A stretch of 64,000 nt of DNA from Saccharicrinis sp965230625. Lineage in GTDB: Bacteria; Bacteroidota; Bacteroidia; Bacteroidales; Marinilabiliaceae. The stretch is taken from positions 2,108,001 through 2,172,000 of the forward strand of contig CBDDLL010000001.1 in assembly GCA_965230625.1 (NCBI GenBank). Reading direction: 5' to 3'. The notes below the pieces were generated by a model. The model ran no database searches. It was given only the letters and a program-made list of their open reading frames with translations, and was not told the origin of the DNA. Position numbers and translations under genes: made by a program. Numbering within the stretch: the stretch's first letter is position 1; every line of letters starts with the position of its first letter. Shown here in pieces: positions 18,301-26,697 of the stretch.

Positions 18301-18540
18301 ATGGCTCCTATGGTTTTAGAAACCAGTATGCAAGCCAGGTTTTTAATTCCTGTTGCACTATCATTAGCCTATGGTATGATAATGGCCACTACCACTACCT
18401 TGGTGCTATTACCGGTTATGCTAACAATCACTAATAACATGCGTGTAAATACCTTATCCTTAATAAAAGGACGAAAAATGACACACGAAGAAGTGGAGAA
18501 CGCGATTAAGGAAATGAAATATAGTGAAATTGAGGAGTAA
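15376..18540 (+). CDS. RND family efflux pump, inner-membrane permease
   Basis: 1054 residues from ATG 15376 (MKKIISYFIKFPLAV); the longer frame opens at a TTG inside a repeat and is rejected. It has AcrB/HAE1-like topology: TM1, a large periplasmic loop, TMs 2-6, a second loop and TMs 8-12. TM4 carries the proton-relay aspartates (LGILVDDAIVVAENVYRHW) and a matching LVGVMINDSLVLINALN segment occurs in the second half. It exports toxic compounds or signals by proton antiport with the flanking adaptor and TolC proteins. Confidence 0.93.
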   Translation: MKKIISYFIKFPLAVNLIMVIIFLFGIIALVNMQRNFFPNIPLRNIYVDILYPGASPEEVEEGAILKIEENIKGLENMDRVTSVSRENSGTVTIEMEKGTDMDEALIKVKNEVERIASFPANIESVVTYKHDDVNFAISFVITARDNKKVSLNQLKSTAREIESDLLKMPGISKVTIGGYPNEEIAILLNEQKLEAYQMTFEEIARAVSSTNLIVTGGSVKDGEEEFFIRVRNRKYQSEGIEDIVIRSTPNGGVIRLKDVAEIKDMWADTPSQVLFNGKQAVVFTINNTFNEDILKSTDAIKEYLDEFNEKQDLLDATVNRDASVLLNQRIDLLFRNGRLGILLVLLFLSLFLNPRIAFWVAIGIPVSLFGMFIMLQVTTVTINMLSLFGLILVLGILVDDAIVVAENVYRHWTMGKSRVKAAIDGTFEVMPAVVSGVTTTIIAFSSFIFIDGRMGDMFKDIAIIVILILFVSLIEGLILLPSHLSHSKALSNRDNSWWKRKMGWAEKGVVHFAQNYYKPFIKWAISHRTVTIAIFLALLILSVGLVRARIVNFTFFPQVEGDNFSVTLVMPAGTEDDITQVSLDKIFNAIWEVNDELKEEGVEDKDIIDKVYQQFRGTGHSAMIMVQLLDAENRNSTTDKLISKIRKKVGDIPGAESLLYEGFSPFGKPFVLSLVGNNNEELQAAKEELKIILKNRPELSDVSDNAPVGNREIEIKLKEKALRLGVTYRDVITQVRNAFFGREAQRIQRGKDEIKIWVRYDIENRRSIGQLENMKIRLGNGVAYPLTELATLKTVNGVSNIRHLSFEREVQLEANLSDPNTSLPDVMRDLRKEVLDPLFEKYPGVKPIYDGQKRETDKVANSAKIAVPVALLLMLAIVILTLRSVAQSILVYITIPLSFVGIVAGHWIHGMNISLMSIMGMIALVGVMINDSLVLINALNINLKQGMKYREALINAGVSRFRPILLTTLTTVVGMAPMVLETSMQARFLIPVALSLAYGMIMATTTTLVLLPVMLTITNNMRVNTLSLIKGRKMTHEEVENAIKEMKYSEIEE

Positions 18541-18695
18541 TAAATAGGATTTTTGATTAGGTAAAATCATTTCTCTTCTTTATATAAGAGGAGGAGTGAT
18601 AATCATAACTAAAAATATTAAATACAATCATAATAAAATATATTTAGTGTAAAACTATCTTACGCAATAAGTAAAAATAGAAAAAACTAAAAATT

Positions 18696-20018
18696 ATGAC
18701 AATTAGAATCCATATACTGGTAGCCCTGTTTATATTAGGGTTGCCAATTTTAAAAGCTCAGGAATTGGGAGAAAATCTAACACTAGATAAAGCCATTCAA
18801 ACAGCTCTTGTAAACAACTACGATTTAAAAATTGCTAAAAACCAGTTGCAAGCTGCACAAAACAATAATAAAATAGGTAATGCAGGTTTGCTTCCTTCCG
18901 TTTCTTTAAGTGGAGATGCCAGTATTTCGGTAAACAATACAGAGGCAGAAACTCTTCTTAATGGGGTAAATGAATTGAATGGTTTAGAAACAACTCAATA
19001 TAACGGGGGAGCACGAGTAGATTATACATTATTTGATGGTTTTGGAAATAGGTATCAATACAAAAAGCTAAAGCAATTAGACGAACGTCAGCAAATTGTT
19101 TTTCAACAACAAATGGAAAGCACCATGTTACAAGTGGTACAAAGTTACTATGGAGTTTGCAGTGCACAACAAAATCTAAAATTGGCTAAAGAATCCATGC
19201 AGATATCCAGGGAGCGTTACCAAAAGGCTGTTGACAGAAAAAAATATGGTCAGGCCAATACATTGGATGTACTTAATGCCGAGGTAGATATGAACAGTGA
19301 TAGTACACGAATCTTAAACACGGAGCAAGCTTATGTTACAGCTATTAAAAATCTGAATGTGGTTTTGGGAATTCCTGTTAATTCGACATATAGCGTGGAT
19401 GAAACCTTTAGTTTTGATAAAACCTTTACCTCAGAACAAGTGATAGAGGCAGCGATGGTTCATAATAGCTTTTTACAATCGCAGCTTAAACAGGAAGAAA
19501 TTACACAAATGGATTTAAAGCTGGTTAAAGCAGGTAAAATGCCTACTTTATCAGCCTACGGGCAATATGGCTATAATCGTTCGGAGTATAACAAAGGAAA
19601 TAATGTTTATAACAAGACAAGTGGTATAAGCAGTGGTGTTTCGTTACGTTTTAACGTGTTTAATGGACACCAGCAGCGAACTCGCGAGAAAAATGCTAAG
19701 CTAAATGTATTGAGCGAAAAAGAACGAACCCTGCAAATTAAATCGGAATTGGAGCGAGATGCTGCCAATGCTTACACTGATTATGCATACAAAAAAAGAA
19801 TAGTTGATTTACAACAAAGTAGTTTAGTTCAGGCCGAACTAAATTTTGAGCAAACAAAAGAAATGTTTAAACTTGGGCGTGTAACCTCTATTGAGTTTCG
19901 AACAGCTCAACAAAACATGCTTAATGTTGCCAATAAATACAACGATGTTCGTTTTGATGCTAAAGTAGCTGAATTTAATTTGTTGCGTATAATGGGTGAG
20001 TTGGTGGATATGAGATAA
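18696..20018 (+). CDS. TolC family outer-membrane efflux protein
   Basis: 440 residues with a signal peptide ending LKAQ. It shows the two-fold repeated outer membrane efflux architecture: LTLDKAIQTALVNNYDLKIAKNQLQAAQNN near the start, the KYGQANTLDVLNAEVDMNSD helix in the middle, and MFKLGRVTSIEFRTAQQNMLNVANKYNDVRFDA at the end. It forms the outer-membrane and periplasmic channel for the pump encoded 155 bp upstream. Confidence 0.92.
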   Translation: MTIRIHILVALFILGLPILKAQELGENLTLDKAIQTALVNNYDLKIAKNQLQAAQNNNKIGNAGLLPSVSLSGDASISVNNTEAETLLNGVNELNGLETTQYNGGARVDYTLFDGFGNRYQYKKLKQLDERQQIVFQQQMESTMLQVVQSYYGVCSAQQNLKLAKESMQISRERYQKAVDRKKYGQANTLDVLNAEVDMNSDSTRILNTEQAYVTAIKNLNVVLGIPVNSTYSVDETFSFDKTFTSEQVIEAAMVHNSFLQSQLKQEEITQMDLKLVKAGKMPTLSAYGQYGYNRSEYNKGNNVYNKTSGISSGVSLRFNVFNGHQQRTREKNAKLNVLSEKERTLQIKSELERDAANAYTDYAYKKRIVDLQQSSLVQAELNFEQTKEMFKLGRVTSIEFRTAQQNMLNVANKYNDVRFDAKVAEFNLLRIMGELVDMR

Positions 20019-20019
20019 A

Positions 20020-20050
20020 GGAATAAGAAGAAAGCAACAAGGAGAATGGA
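20020..20050. repeat. Heptad-periodic A/G tract after tolC-like gene
   Basis: G at 20020, 20027, 20034, 20041 and 20048: exact 7-nt phase in a purine-rich run between the channel gene and the sensor kinase gene. Confidence 0.4.
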
Positions 20051-20124
20051 GGGAAAGGTAAAAATTAAAAAGAAGTAGGATGAAGTAGTGAGATGTTCTT
20101 CTCATGTCTTAATAACAATACTAA

Positions 20125-21168
20125 ATGAAAAACAGTCAGCTAAAAATATTGATGGTGCCATTTGTAGTTCTCTTGATTATTTCAACAGCAATGGCTTTTA
20201 TGTTATTAACTGGGTATACTAAATTTGATCAGATTAAAAATTTTATGCCCATTCAAAAGGTTATTGTTATTGTATTACACGCATCAATAGCTGTTACAGT
20301 TTTATACTTTTCAGTATCTTTTTTTAATAAGAAAATTCCATGGAGTAATGTATGGATTATAAGACTTTTAGCTGATATAGGTGTTGTTGTATTTATTTCA
20401 TTTTTAGGAATATTATTCGTATTGTATTTAGAAAAAATGCAAGTATTCCCAATGAAAATGCCAGATGGAGGAAAGGGATTTCTGTATGTGATACCTATTG
20501 CAATGAATTCATTATACCTGGTTATTATCGAGTCTATTTTGGCTGTAAATGAACATAATAAATTGGTTTCCAGGCTGCACAAAATAGAAGAGCATCACCT
20601 TAAAATGAAGTATGGAGCTTTAAAGTCTCAGTTAGATCATCACTTTTTATTTAACAATCTAAGTGTGCTTTCATCCATAATTTATGAAGATGTAGAAAAG
20701 GCCGATAAGTTCATTCAAAAATTTGCACAGGTTTATCGGTATGTATTATCAATTAATAATAGGGATTTGGTTTCGTTAGAAGAGGAGATCGAGTTTATAA
20801 AAAGTTACTTGCTTTTATATAAATTTAGATTTGAAGAAGGATTTGATTACAATATTCAAATAGAGGAAGATAAGAACGAAATGCAAATTTCTCCGCTTAC
20901 GTTGCAGGTGTTGGTTGAAAATGCCATTAAGCATAATATGACTTCCAGAACACATCCTTTATTTATAGAAATATTTGTGCAAGATGATAGTCTTGTGGTA
21001 AAAAACAATTTACAAAAAAGGGAGAAACCTCTTACCGATTCAACACATGTGGGGCAATCTAATATTTGTGAAAAATGCGAGCTTTTAAATATAGATGAGC
21101 CAGAGATAACTATCGATGAAAGTCATTATACTGTTTCCATAAACTTAATTTCGCCTAAACATGATTAA
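20125..21168 (+). CDS. LytS/YehU-type sensor histidine kinase
   Basis: 347 residues. Four N-terminal transmembrane segments (about residues 7-145) with little periplasmic sequence, then a His_kinase domain: LKSQLDHHFLFNNLSVLSSIIYEDVEKADKF carries the phospho-accepting His, and LQVLVENAIKHNM is the N box. The C-terminal ATPase domain is short and the usual glycine boxes are poorly preserved (STHVGQSNICEKCELLN), so ATP binding may be atypical. The stop overlaps the response-regulator gene by 8 nt; the pair probably controls the preceding efflux genes. Confidence 0.88.
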   Translation: MKNSQLKILMVPFVVLLIISTAMAFMLLTGYTKFDQIKNFMPIQKVIVIVLHASIAVTVLYFSVSFFNKKIPWSNVWIIRLLADIGVVVFISFLGILFVLYLEKMQVFPMKMPDGGKGFLYVIPIAMNSLYLVIIESILAVNEHNKLVSRLHKIEEHHLKMKYGALKSQLDHHFLFNNLSVLSSIIYEDVEKADKFIQKFAQVYRYVLSINNRDLVSLEEEIEFIKSYLLLYKFRFEEGFDYNIQIEEDKNEMQISPLTLQVLVENAIKHNMTSRTHPLFIEIFVQDDSLVVKNNLQKREKPLTDSTHVGQSNICEKCELLNIDEPEITIDESHYTVSINLISPKHD

Positions 21169-21931
21169 AGTACTAATAGTTGAAGATGAAATGCCATCGG
21201 CTCGTAAGCTTAATACGTTGGTTAGTCAAATAGCACCCGATTTTGAGGTGTTAGACATATTGGATTCGGTACAACAAACAGTAGGTTTTTTGAAAGAAAA
21301 CCAGGTTGATTTAATATTCCTTGATATACATCTGTCTGATGGAAACAGCTTTGGCATTTTTGACCAGATTGAAGTGGATACTCCCATTATTTTTACAACA
21401 GCATTTAATCAATATGCTATTGAGGCATTTCAACAAGTTAGTGTAGATTATCTACTAAAACCATTTGAAAAAGAACGCTTGCAACAAGCAATAGCCAAGT
21501 TCAGGCGTGTTTACTTAGTAAAAGAACCCCAAAGCAATATTAATTACCAGGAACTTAACCAAATAATCAGATCGTCTTTAAATAAGAAGGAATATCAGGA
21601 ACGCTTTATGGTTCAATTTCGCGATAAAATTAAAGCTATTAAAGTGAATGAAATAGCATCATTTTATGCCGAGAATAAATCAGTTTTTATAACTACGTTC
21701 GATGGTCACTCTTACGATTTATCAAGTACACTAGAACAGCTAGATGCTAAGCTTGATCCAAATATTTTTTTTAGGGCGAACAGAAAATGTATTGTTCATA
21801 TTCAGGCTATTAATGATGCTGTGGTATACTCTAAAAGTAAACTTAAATTAAATATAGAACCAGAACTTCCATTCGAAGTAATTATATCGACAGAAAAAAC
21901 TCCAAAGTTTAAAAAATGGATGAATAGATAA
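21161..21931 (+). CDS. LytTR family response regulator
   Basis: 256 residues. Receiver domain 1-120: acidic pair EDE near the start, phospho-acceptor in LIFLDIHLSDG (about residue 55), FTTAFNQYAIEAF and the conserved Lys in YLLKPFEKERL. LytTR DNA-binding domain about 150-250 (IKAIKVNEIASFYAENKSVFI, FFRANRKCIVHIQAI, KTPKFKKWM). Cognate partner of the kinase it overlaps. Target sites would be paired 9-bp-type LytTR boxes, which I did not locate. Confidence 0.9.
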   Translation: MIKVLIVEDEMPSARKLNTLVSQIAPDFEVLDILDSVQQTVGFLKENQVDLIFLDIHLSDGNSFGIFDQIEVDTPIIFTTAFNQYAIEAFQQVSVDYLLKPFEKERLQQAIAKFRRVYLVKEPQSNINYQELNQIIRSSLNKKEYQERFMVQFRDKIKAIKVNEIASFYAENKSVFITTFDGHSYDLSSTLEQLDAKLDPNIFFRANRKCIVHIQAINDAVVYSKSKLKLNIEPELPFEVIISTEKTPKFKKWMNR

Positions 21932-22242
21932 AGTATATTTTTCTGCTTATAACAGGAATATGACTTATAAAATTTAATTCAAAAATTATAAATTTTTTAT
22001 CATTACTATTTTAGTCCATATTTCTATAAACTCCCACTAATGTTCAGTTGTCTACCCATTGTAATCTAATGATTTTAAAATTTTATAGTTTGATTATGGT
22101 AAAATTGGTATGGTGGTATATTTAAATTAATTGTAATAAATATCATAAGTGAATTGAGATAATTCGACCATAGCATTATAATATTTTAACATTTGTTTAG
22201 ATAATTTAGGGGTACATTTTTAAACCCTTAAAAATTAGCGTT
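21932..22242. other. 311-bp intergenic stretch, regulatory region of the glycosidase
   Basis: AT-rich, no gene. It contains ATATTTTAACATTTG near 22180-22195, which is only a weak match to a Bacteroidota -7 element. I see no strong hairpin or repeat. Confidence 0.4.
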
Positions 22243-24267
22243 ATGAAAAAGTATTTTATCCAAATCAAACTAACCCTGTTGTTTTTTATGATAGTACAGA
22301 TTGGTTCTTCTCAATCTATAACTATTAAAGCCGATAATTATAAACAAGAGTTTATAGGTGTTGGAGCGTCTGTTGGAAATTATTTCGAAAAGTATTTCGA
22401 CAATTCAGAAACTGATCAACAGCAAATTTGTCGATGGTTAGCAAACGATTTGCATTATAAATACTTAAAATCTTATGATGGAAAGAATCATCCTGATGAC
22501 AGACCAGATTATTACGATGAGAGAGCAGAGTTTTTTCATGATCTGAGAGCGTATAAATCTGATATTGAAATGATGATATGCGTAAATCAGATTTCTGAGA
22601 TGTATCAAGATAGAATTGATGCTGATGAGCAAGGTATTTACGATATTATTGCTAACAGGTATTTCGATATTCTTGAGGCATATCATGATAGAGATGTTCC
22701 GGTAACAGTGTTGGAATTATTAAACGAACCTGGGGGTGAATCAAAAGTTTTAAGTAAGGGTAAAGTGTATGCTTATGCTGTACCTATTTTACGTGATATT
22801 ATAAATACATCATCGTCAAATCCTAATGGTGTTCCAATGCCTGAAATTGCTGGACCAGGAACTTGGGGAGTTGAGCAATGTCCATATTGGATAAATGGTT
22901 TTAAAAATGATTTAACTGCAGCTTGGAATAATCTTGATATTGTAACTACACATGGATATAACAAAGGATGGATCAAAAGCTTGTATAAAGATATTTATGA
23001 TATAATTGAAGGAAAGCCATTTTACAACAGTGAACAAACAGGTAAAGAACATAGTGGTGATGATCTTTATAGTCAGGTTGAAAATGGAACAATAGATCCT
23101 TTTATTAGTGCAGGACTATCTTTATGTCAACGTTATACTGCTGGGATGAATGGAGGAATCAATGCATTTTTAGCTTTCCAAAATTATAATACTAAGGACA
23201 ATAATGCTGCTTTATTACAAGTTACAAGTGGTAATTCTCCTAATGCAAAAAAAATGTATTGGGCTTTTAAGCAGATAACATCTATTCAACCAGCTAACTG
23301 TAACCGTGTTGGAAAATCAACATCGGGAATGGGTAATACAAGAGTATTAGTGATGCGCAAGCAGGGAGAAAATTCAGTTTACCTTCATTTAACTAATATT
23401 GATGCTAACTCTAAGAATGTAGCTGTAAGTGTAAATGACTATATGATAACTGGATATGAAAGATGGGTAACAGATGAGAATAATAATTCTGCTACATCTA
23501 CCGAGGTAGTAAATTACAATTCGCGTAGGGCAGATATCACTGTAAATATAGCAGGTCATGCAGTAACTACGTTAAAACTAGAAGTAGAACCAGAAAATGC
23601 ACAATCTTATGATGCTTTTTATATCACACATAGAGGAAGTGGTTTAAGGTTACAATCTGCAGGATCGGATGTAGCATTGGTTAATGCTAGTAATAGTGGA
23701 GACGATGTTAAATGGATATTAAAAGATGCTGAAACAGGATATAGTTATTTAGAGAATGCTGCTGATGGTAATCGATTATATTCTAACGATGGTTCAACTG
23801 TTTCAGTTGCTTCAGAATCTACAACTAATGATTACGTAAGATGGTCACGAAACTCAGTGGATGCTACTTACGATTTTATTATTAATAAATCCAGTGGTAA
23901 AAAACTACATTCAAATTCATCATCAGGTTGGGATGTTCTAATTGGAAATTCAGGTTGGACAGGAAATAATGTACAATGGTCATTAACTTCTGCAGGAACT
24001 GTAATGAAAAATGCGACTCTTACTAAGGAAGCAGAGTTTACCCAGGAAACAGATAAAACAAATGTTTATTGCTACCCAAATCCTGCAATAGATATGCTTA
24101 ATATAGGTGGTGTGGACGAAGTCACAAGTATTGCTATTTATAATATGTATGGAAAAAAGCTTATTGAAAATATTAACAGCAGTTTTATTAATGTTGACTC
24201 TCTTCCAAAAGGAATGTATATGGTTAGAATTAATGGAAATAAAACACTTACGTTTATTAAAAAGTAG
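22243..24267 (+). CDS. T9SS-exported clan GH-A glycoside hydrolase (GH30/GH39-like) with ricin-type lectin domain
   Basis: 674 residues. Signal peptide about 1-24. The catalytic (beta/alpha)8 region is about 25-440: TVLELLNEPGG holds the acid/base Glu (about 161) after Asn, the clan GH-A hallmark, and FYNSEQTGKEHSGDD has the probable nucleophile Glu (about 263). A beta-sandwich with LHLTNIDANSKNVAVSV follows, as in GH30. About 470-590 is a ricin-B-like trefoil with three repeats ending VKWIL, VRWSR and VQWSL. The last 65 residues are a T9SS type A sorting domain (YPNPAIDMLNI, GMYMVRINGNK). Likely degrades an extracellular polysaccharide; exact family and substrate are open. Confidence 0.75.
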   Translation: MKKYFIQIKLTLLFFMIVQIGSSQSITIKADNYKQEFIGVGASVGNYFEKYFDNSETDQQQICRWLANDLHYKYLKSYDGKNHPDDRPDYYDERAEFFHDLRAYKSDIEMMICVNQISEMYQDRIDADEQGIYDIIANRYFDILEAYHDRDVPVTVLELLNEPGGESKVLSKGKVYAYAVPILRDIINTSSSNPNGVPMPEIAGPGTWGVEQCPYWINGFKNDLTAAWNNLDIVTTHGYNKGWIKSLYKDIYDIIEGKPFYNSEQTGKEHSGDDLYSQVENGTIDPFISAGLSLCQRYTAGMNGGINAFLAFQNYNTKDNNAALLQVTSGNSPNAKKMYWAFKQITSIQPANCNRVGKSTSGMGNTRVLVMRKQGENSVYLHLTNIDANSKNVAVSVNDYMITGYERWVTDENNNSATSTEVVNYNSRRADITVNIAGHAVTTLKLEVEPENAQSYDAFYITHRGSGLRLQSAGSDVALVNASNSGDDVKWILKDAETGYSYLENAADGNRLYSNDGSTVSVASESTTNDYVRWSRNSVDATYDFIINKSSGKKLHSNSSSGWDVLIGNSGWTGNNVQWSLTSAGTVMKNATLTKEAEFTQETDKTNVYCYPNPAIDMLNIGGVDEVTSIAIYNMYGKKLIENINSSFINVDSLPKGMYMVRINGNKTLTFIKK

Positions 24268-24296
24268 AAAGTTGGTTTTTTATTGTATATAGTTCA

Positions 24297-24343
24297 TTTT
24301 CTCATCTCAATATGTTTCTTTTAACAGTTTTGAGATGAGGAAA
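24297..24343. terminator. Bidirectional terminator-like inverted repeat between convergent genes
   Basis: CTCATCTCAA (24301-24310) pairs with TTGAGATGAG (24330-24339) across a 19-nt loop, between the plus-strand glycosidase and minus-strand phosphodiesterase genes. Confidence 0.5.
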
Positions 24344-24352
24344 TTTTACAAA

Positions 24353-25222
24353 TTATCGAGATTTGATTACTTCACTATATAATTCAATTAACACAGGCAA
24401 GTGATCAGAGATGCATCTGCCATTAATTCTTTTGTCGTCGATGTGTCTGTAACTAAAAACATTTAAATTTTTAGTAAAAATATAATCAATTCTACTATTT
24501 GAACTTTTACAAGGATCAAAAGAGTTAAATGTTCCTTTGGGCCCATAGAATGCCTTTTCTGAGGTTTTTGCTCCATCCTCGAGAACGTTAGTTAAAGCTT
24601 GTATAGGTTTGCTTTGAGGTAATGCATTTAAATCGCCCATTACAATTACCTTTTTATCAGATAAACCTAATTCTGATATTTTAGAAAGTATTAATTCAGA
24701 GGATTTTATTCGGGCAAGTTTACCTTTATGGTCGTAATGACAGTTAAAAACATGGATGGTATCTTTGGTGTTGTTGCATTTAAGGGCTCCATACGTGCAA
24801 ATGCGTTCCATTGAAGCGTCCCAACCAACAGAAATTTTATGCGGAGTTTCAGATAGCCAGAAAGTAAGAGTTTTTAAAAGTTCAAATTTGTTGTTATCGT
24901 AAAAAATCGCAGCATATTCGCCATTTTCTTTTCCATCATCTCTGCCAACTCCTACATACTTATAATTTACTAACTTTTGGTTTATATACTCAACTTGGTG
25001 GTTTAATCCCTCTTGAATGCCGACTATTTCAGGAGAATAGTAACTGAGTAAATTAACTACTTCTGTTTTTCTTAAATTCCATGTGTCATCACCATCATTA
25101 GGATTGTCGTACCTGATATTAAATGTCATAACCTTTAGTTGGGCACTGCTACTAATTCCTAAGCATACAAATAGCACAAGAGCGGATAAGGTTTTGATCT
25201 TTATAATGCTAGTTTTCAGCAT
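24353..25222 (-). CDS. Exported endonuclease/exonuclease/phosphatase family protein
   Basis: 289 residues with a signal-like N-terminus (LSALVLFVCLGISSSAQ). EEP-fold motifs appear in order: LKVMTFNIRYDNPNDG, VGIQEGL (metal-binding Glu), FNCHYDHKG, VIVMGDLNALP and RIDYIFTKN, ending CISDHLPVLIEL. These supply the Asp/Asn/His active-site set of DNase I/sphingomyelinase-like Mg phosphodiesterases. Substrate could be a nucleic acid, phospholipid or sugar phosphate. Its start overlaps the end of the upstream MBL-fold gene by 14 nt. Confidence 0.87.
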   Translation of the reverse strand: MLKTSIIKIKTLSALVLFVCLGISSSAQLKVMTFNIRYDNPNDGDDTWNLRKTEVVNLLSYYSPEIVGIQEGLNHQVEYINQKLVNYKYVGVGRDDGKENGEYAAIFYDNNKFELLKTLTFWLSETPHKISVGWDASMERICTYGALKCNNTKDTIHVFNCHYDHKGKLARIKSSELILSKISELGLSDKKVIVMGDLNALPQSKPIQALTNVLEDGAKTSEKAFYGPKGTFNSFDPCKSSNSRIDYIFTKNLNVFSYRHIDDKRINGRCISDHLPVLIELYSEVIKSR

Positions 25223-25862
25223 ATTTTATAAAGGAATTATAAGTTTTTTCGTGCCCTATAGTGGTTGAAGGTCCATGTCCGCAATAAACTATAGTATCTT
25301 CTGGCAATGAAAGTAAATGTTTTTTAATGCCGGATATTAGAGTGGGAAAATCACCACCAGGTAAATCAGCTCTACCAACACTTTCACGAAATAATATATC
25401 TCCTGCAATTAAAATATTCTCTTTTTCAAGATAAAGTGCTAAGCCTCCTGGAGAATGACCAGGTACATGTATAATTTTAATAGTTGATCCTTCAAAATCG
25501 ATTACTTGGTCATGCTCTAGATATTCTTTTAAAGCAGGTGGGTTTTGTGTAAGGTTAAAACCAAATTGCTTAGCATACTCAACTGTTTTGCCTAACCAAA
25601 ATTCATCTTCTTTGTGTGCTTCTGCACCTAAATTAAAATGTTCACAAACAAAATGATTACCAAAAACATGATCCAGATGTAAGTGTGTATTTAAAAGTCT
25701 TGTAGGATTTAATTGATGATCATCTAAAAAAGACACTAAATGATGTTTTTCATCATCAGAAAAACATCCTGGGTCAACAATAATACATTTTCCGTTTTCT
25801 CCTGCTATGATGTAGGTGTTTTCTTGCCAGGGATTATATGTTATTGCGTGTATTTTTAGCAT
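25209..25862 (-). CDS. MBL-fold metallo-hydrolase (glyoxalase II-like)
   Basis: 217 residues, no signal peptide. It has the two-metal MBL signature LNTHLHLDHVFGN, then HVPGHSPGGLALYLEK, ILIAGDILFRESVGRADLPGGD and a final YCGHGPSTTIGHEK. The GRADLPGGD segment is typical of the YcbL/GloB-like subgroup, which hydrolyses thioesters such as S-lactoylglutathione-type substrates. It ends inside the next minus-strand gene and 47 bp separate it from the HAD gene upstream, suggesting one transcript. Confidence 0.88.
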   Translation of the reverse strand: MLKIHAITYNPWQENTYIIAGENGKCIIVDPGCFSDDEKHHLVSFLDDHQLNPTRLLNTHLHLDHVFGNHFVCEHFNLGAEAHKEDEFWLGKTVEYAKQFGFNLTQNPPALKEYLEHDQVIDFEGSTIKIIHVPGHSPGGLALYLEKENILIAGDILFRESVGRADLPGGDFPTLISGIKKHLLSLPEDTIVYCGHGPSTTIGHEKTYNSFIKYAEN

Positions 25863-25909
25863 TATGTTAAAGTGATTTTGTATTAATTTAATGTTAGAAA
25901 AAATTCAAG

Positions 25910-26605
25910 TTATTCAAGAATTGAAAATAACTGTTTTAAGTCTGATATTTCGTGCATAAGATTACGATTGTGCTGTATTTTATTGGGATTAAAAAATACA
26001 TAATCAATTCCAAAATTAATAGCGCCATCAATATCCGTTTCCAGGTTATCTCCAATAATTAAACATTCTCTTTTTTTAGCGTTGGCACTTTTGATGGCAT
26101 ACTCAAAAAAGGCAAGCTTAGGCTTTGAAGCACCAATAGTTTCAGATACAAATATCTTAGAAAAATATTGTTGTAAATTACAGTTTTTAAGTTTTTTGAA
26201 TTGTACTTCTTTAAAACCATTAGTTATAACATGCAAAGTATAGCGTTGTTTTAACGTTTTTAATACCTCTATTGTATTCGGCATTAATACTGTTTTAGTA
26301 GGACTAACAGTTATATAATCTTGTGCAAAGTTTTTGGCAATAGTTTCGTTAACAATACCTACTTCGGAAAATGGAGTGTAAAACCGGTTAAAGTTTAGCT
26401 GTTGTTTAGTTATTTTTCCTTCGCGGTATTTAATCCAAAGTTCGTCGTTATGTTGTTCGTATCGTTCGTAAAACTCATTAAAACTTTTAAAAGCATCACT
26501 TAAATTATACTTTTGGTATAACTCTTCAAGTGTAAGAATAGAGTTTGTTTCAAAATCCCATAAAGTATGGTCTAAATCAAAAAACAGGTGTGTATATTTT
26601 TGCAT
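25910..26605 (-). CDS. YjjG family HAD pyrimidine nucleotidase
   Basis: 231 residues. HAD motif I is LFFDLDHTLWDFETNS (DxDxT), motif II is HVITNGF, motif III is the Lys in SKPKLAFFEYA and motif IV is CLIIGDNLETDIDGAINFG. The long cap helices after motif I fit YjjG-type noncanonical 5'-nucleotidases, which dephosphorylate damaged or non-canonical pyrimidine nucleotides in the cytoplasm. Confidence 0.88.
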   Translation of the reverse strand: MQKYTHLFFDLDHTLWDFETNSILTLEELYQKYNLSDAFKSFNEFYERYEQHNDELWIKYREGKITKQQLNFNRFYTPFSEVGIVNETIAKNFAQDYITVSPTKTVLMPNTIEVLKTLKQRYTLHVITNGFKEVQFKKLKNCNLQQYFSKIFVSETIGASKPKLAFFEYAIKSANAKKRECLIIGDNLETDIDGAINFGIDYVFFNPNKIQHNRNLMHEISDLKQLFSILE

Positions 26606-26641
26606 GACGCTACTTTTTATTTCATTTAATTCTTAAACAGA

Positions 26642-26664
26642 AACTCCGCTAAAAAAGCGGAGTT
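26642..26664 (-). terminator. Terminator of the coiled-coil lipoprotein gene
   Basis: Perfect 9-bp stem AACTCCGCT / AGCGGAGTT around a 5-nt A-rich loop, 34 bp past the stop codon of the gene at 26698. Confidence 0.65.
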
Positions 26665-26697
26665 GATATTTATTTAAATAAACATTTCAGTACTTCG

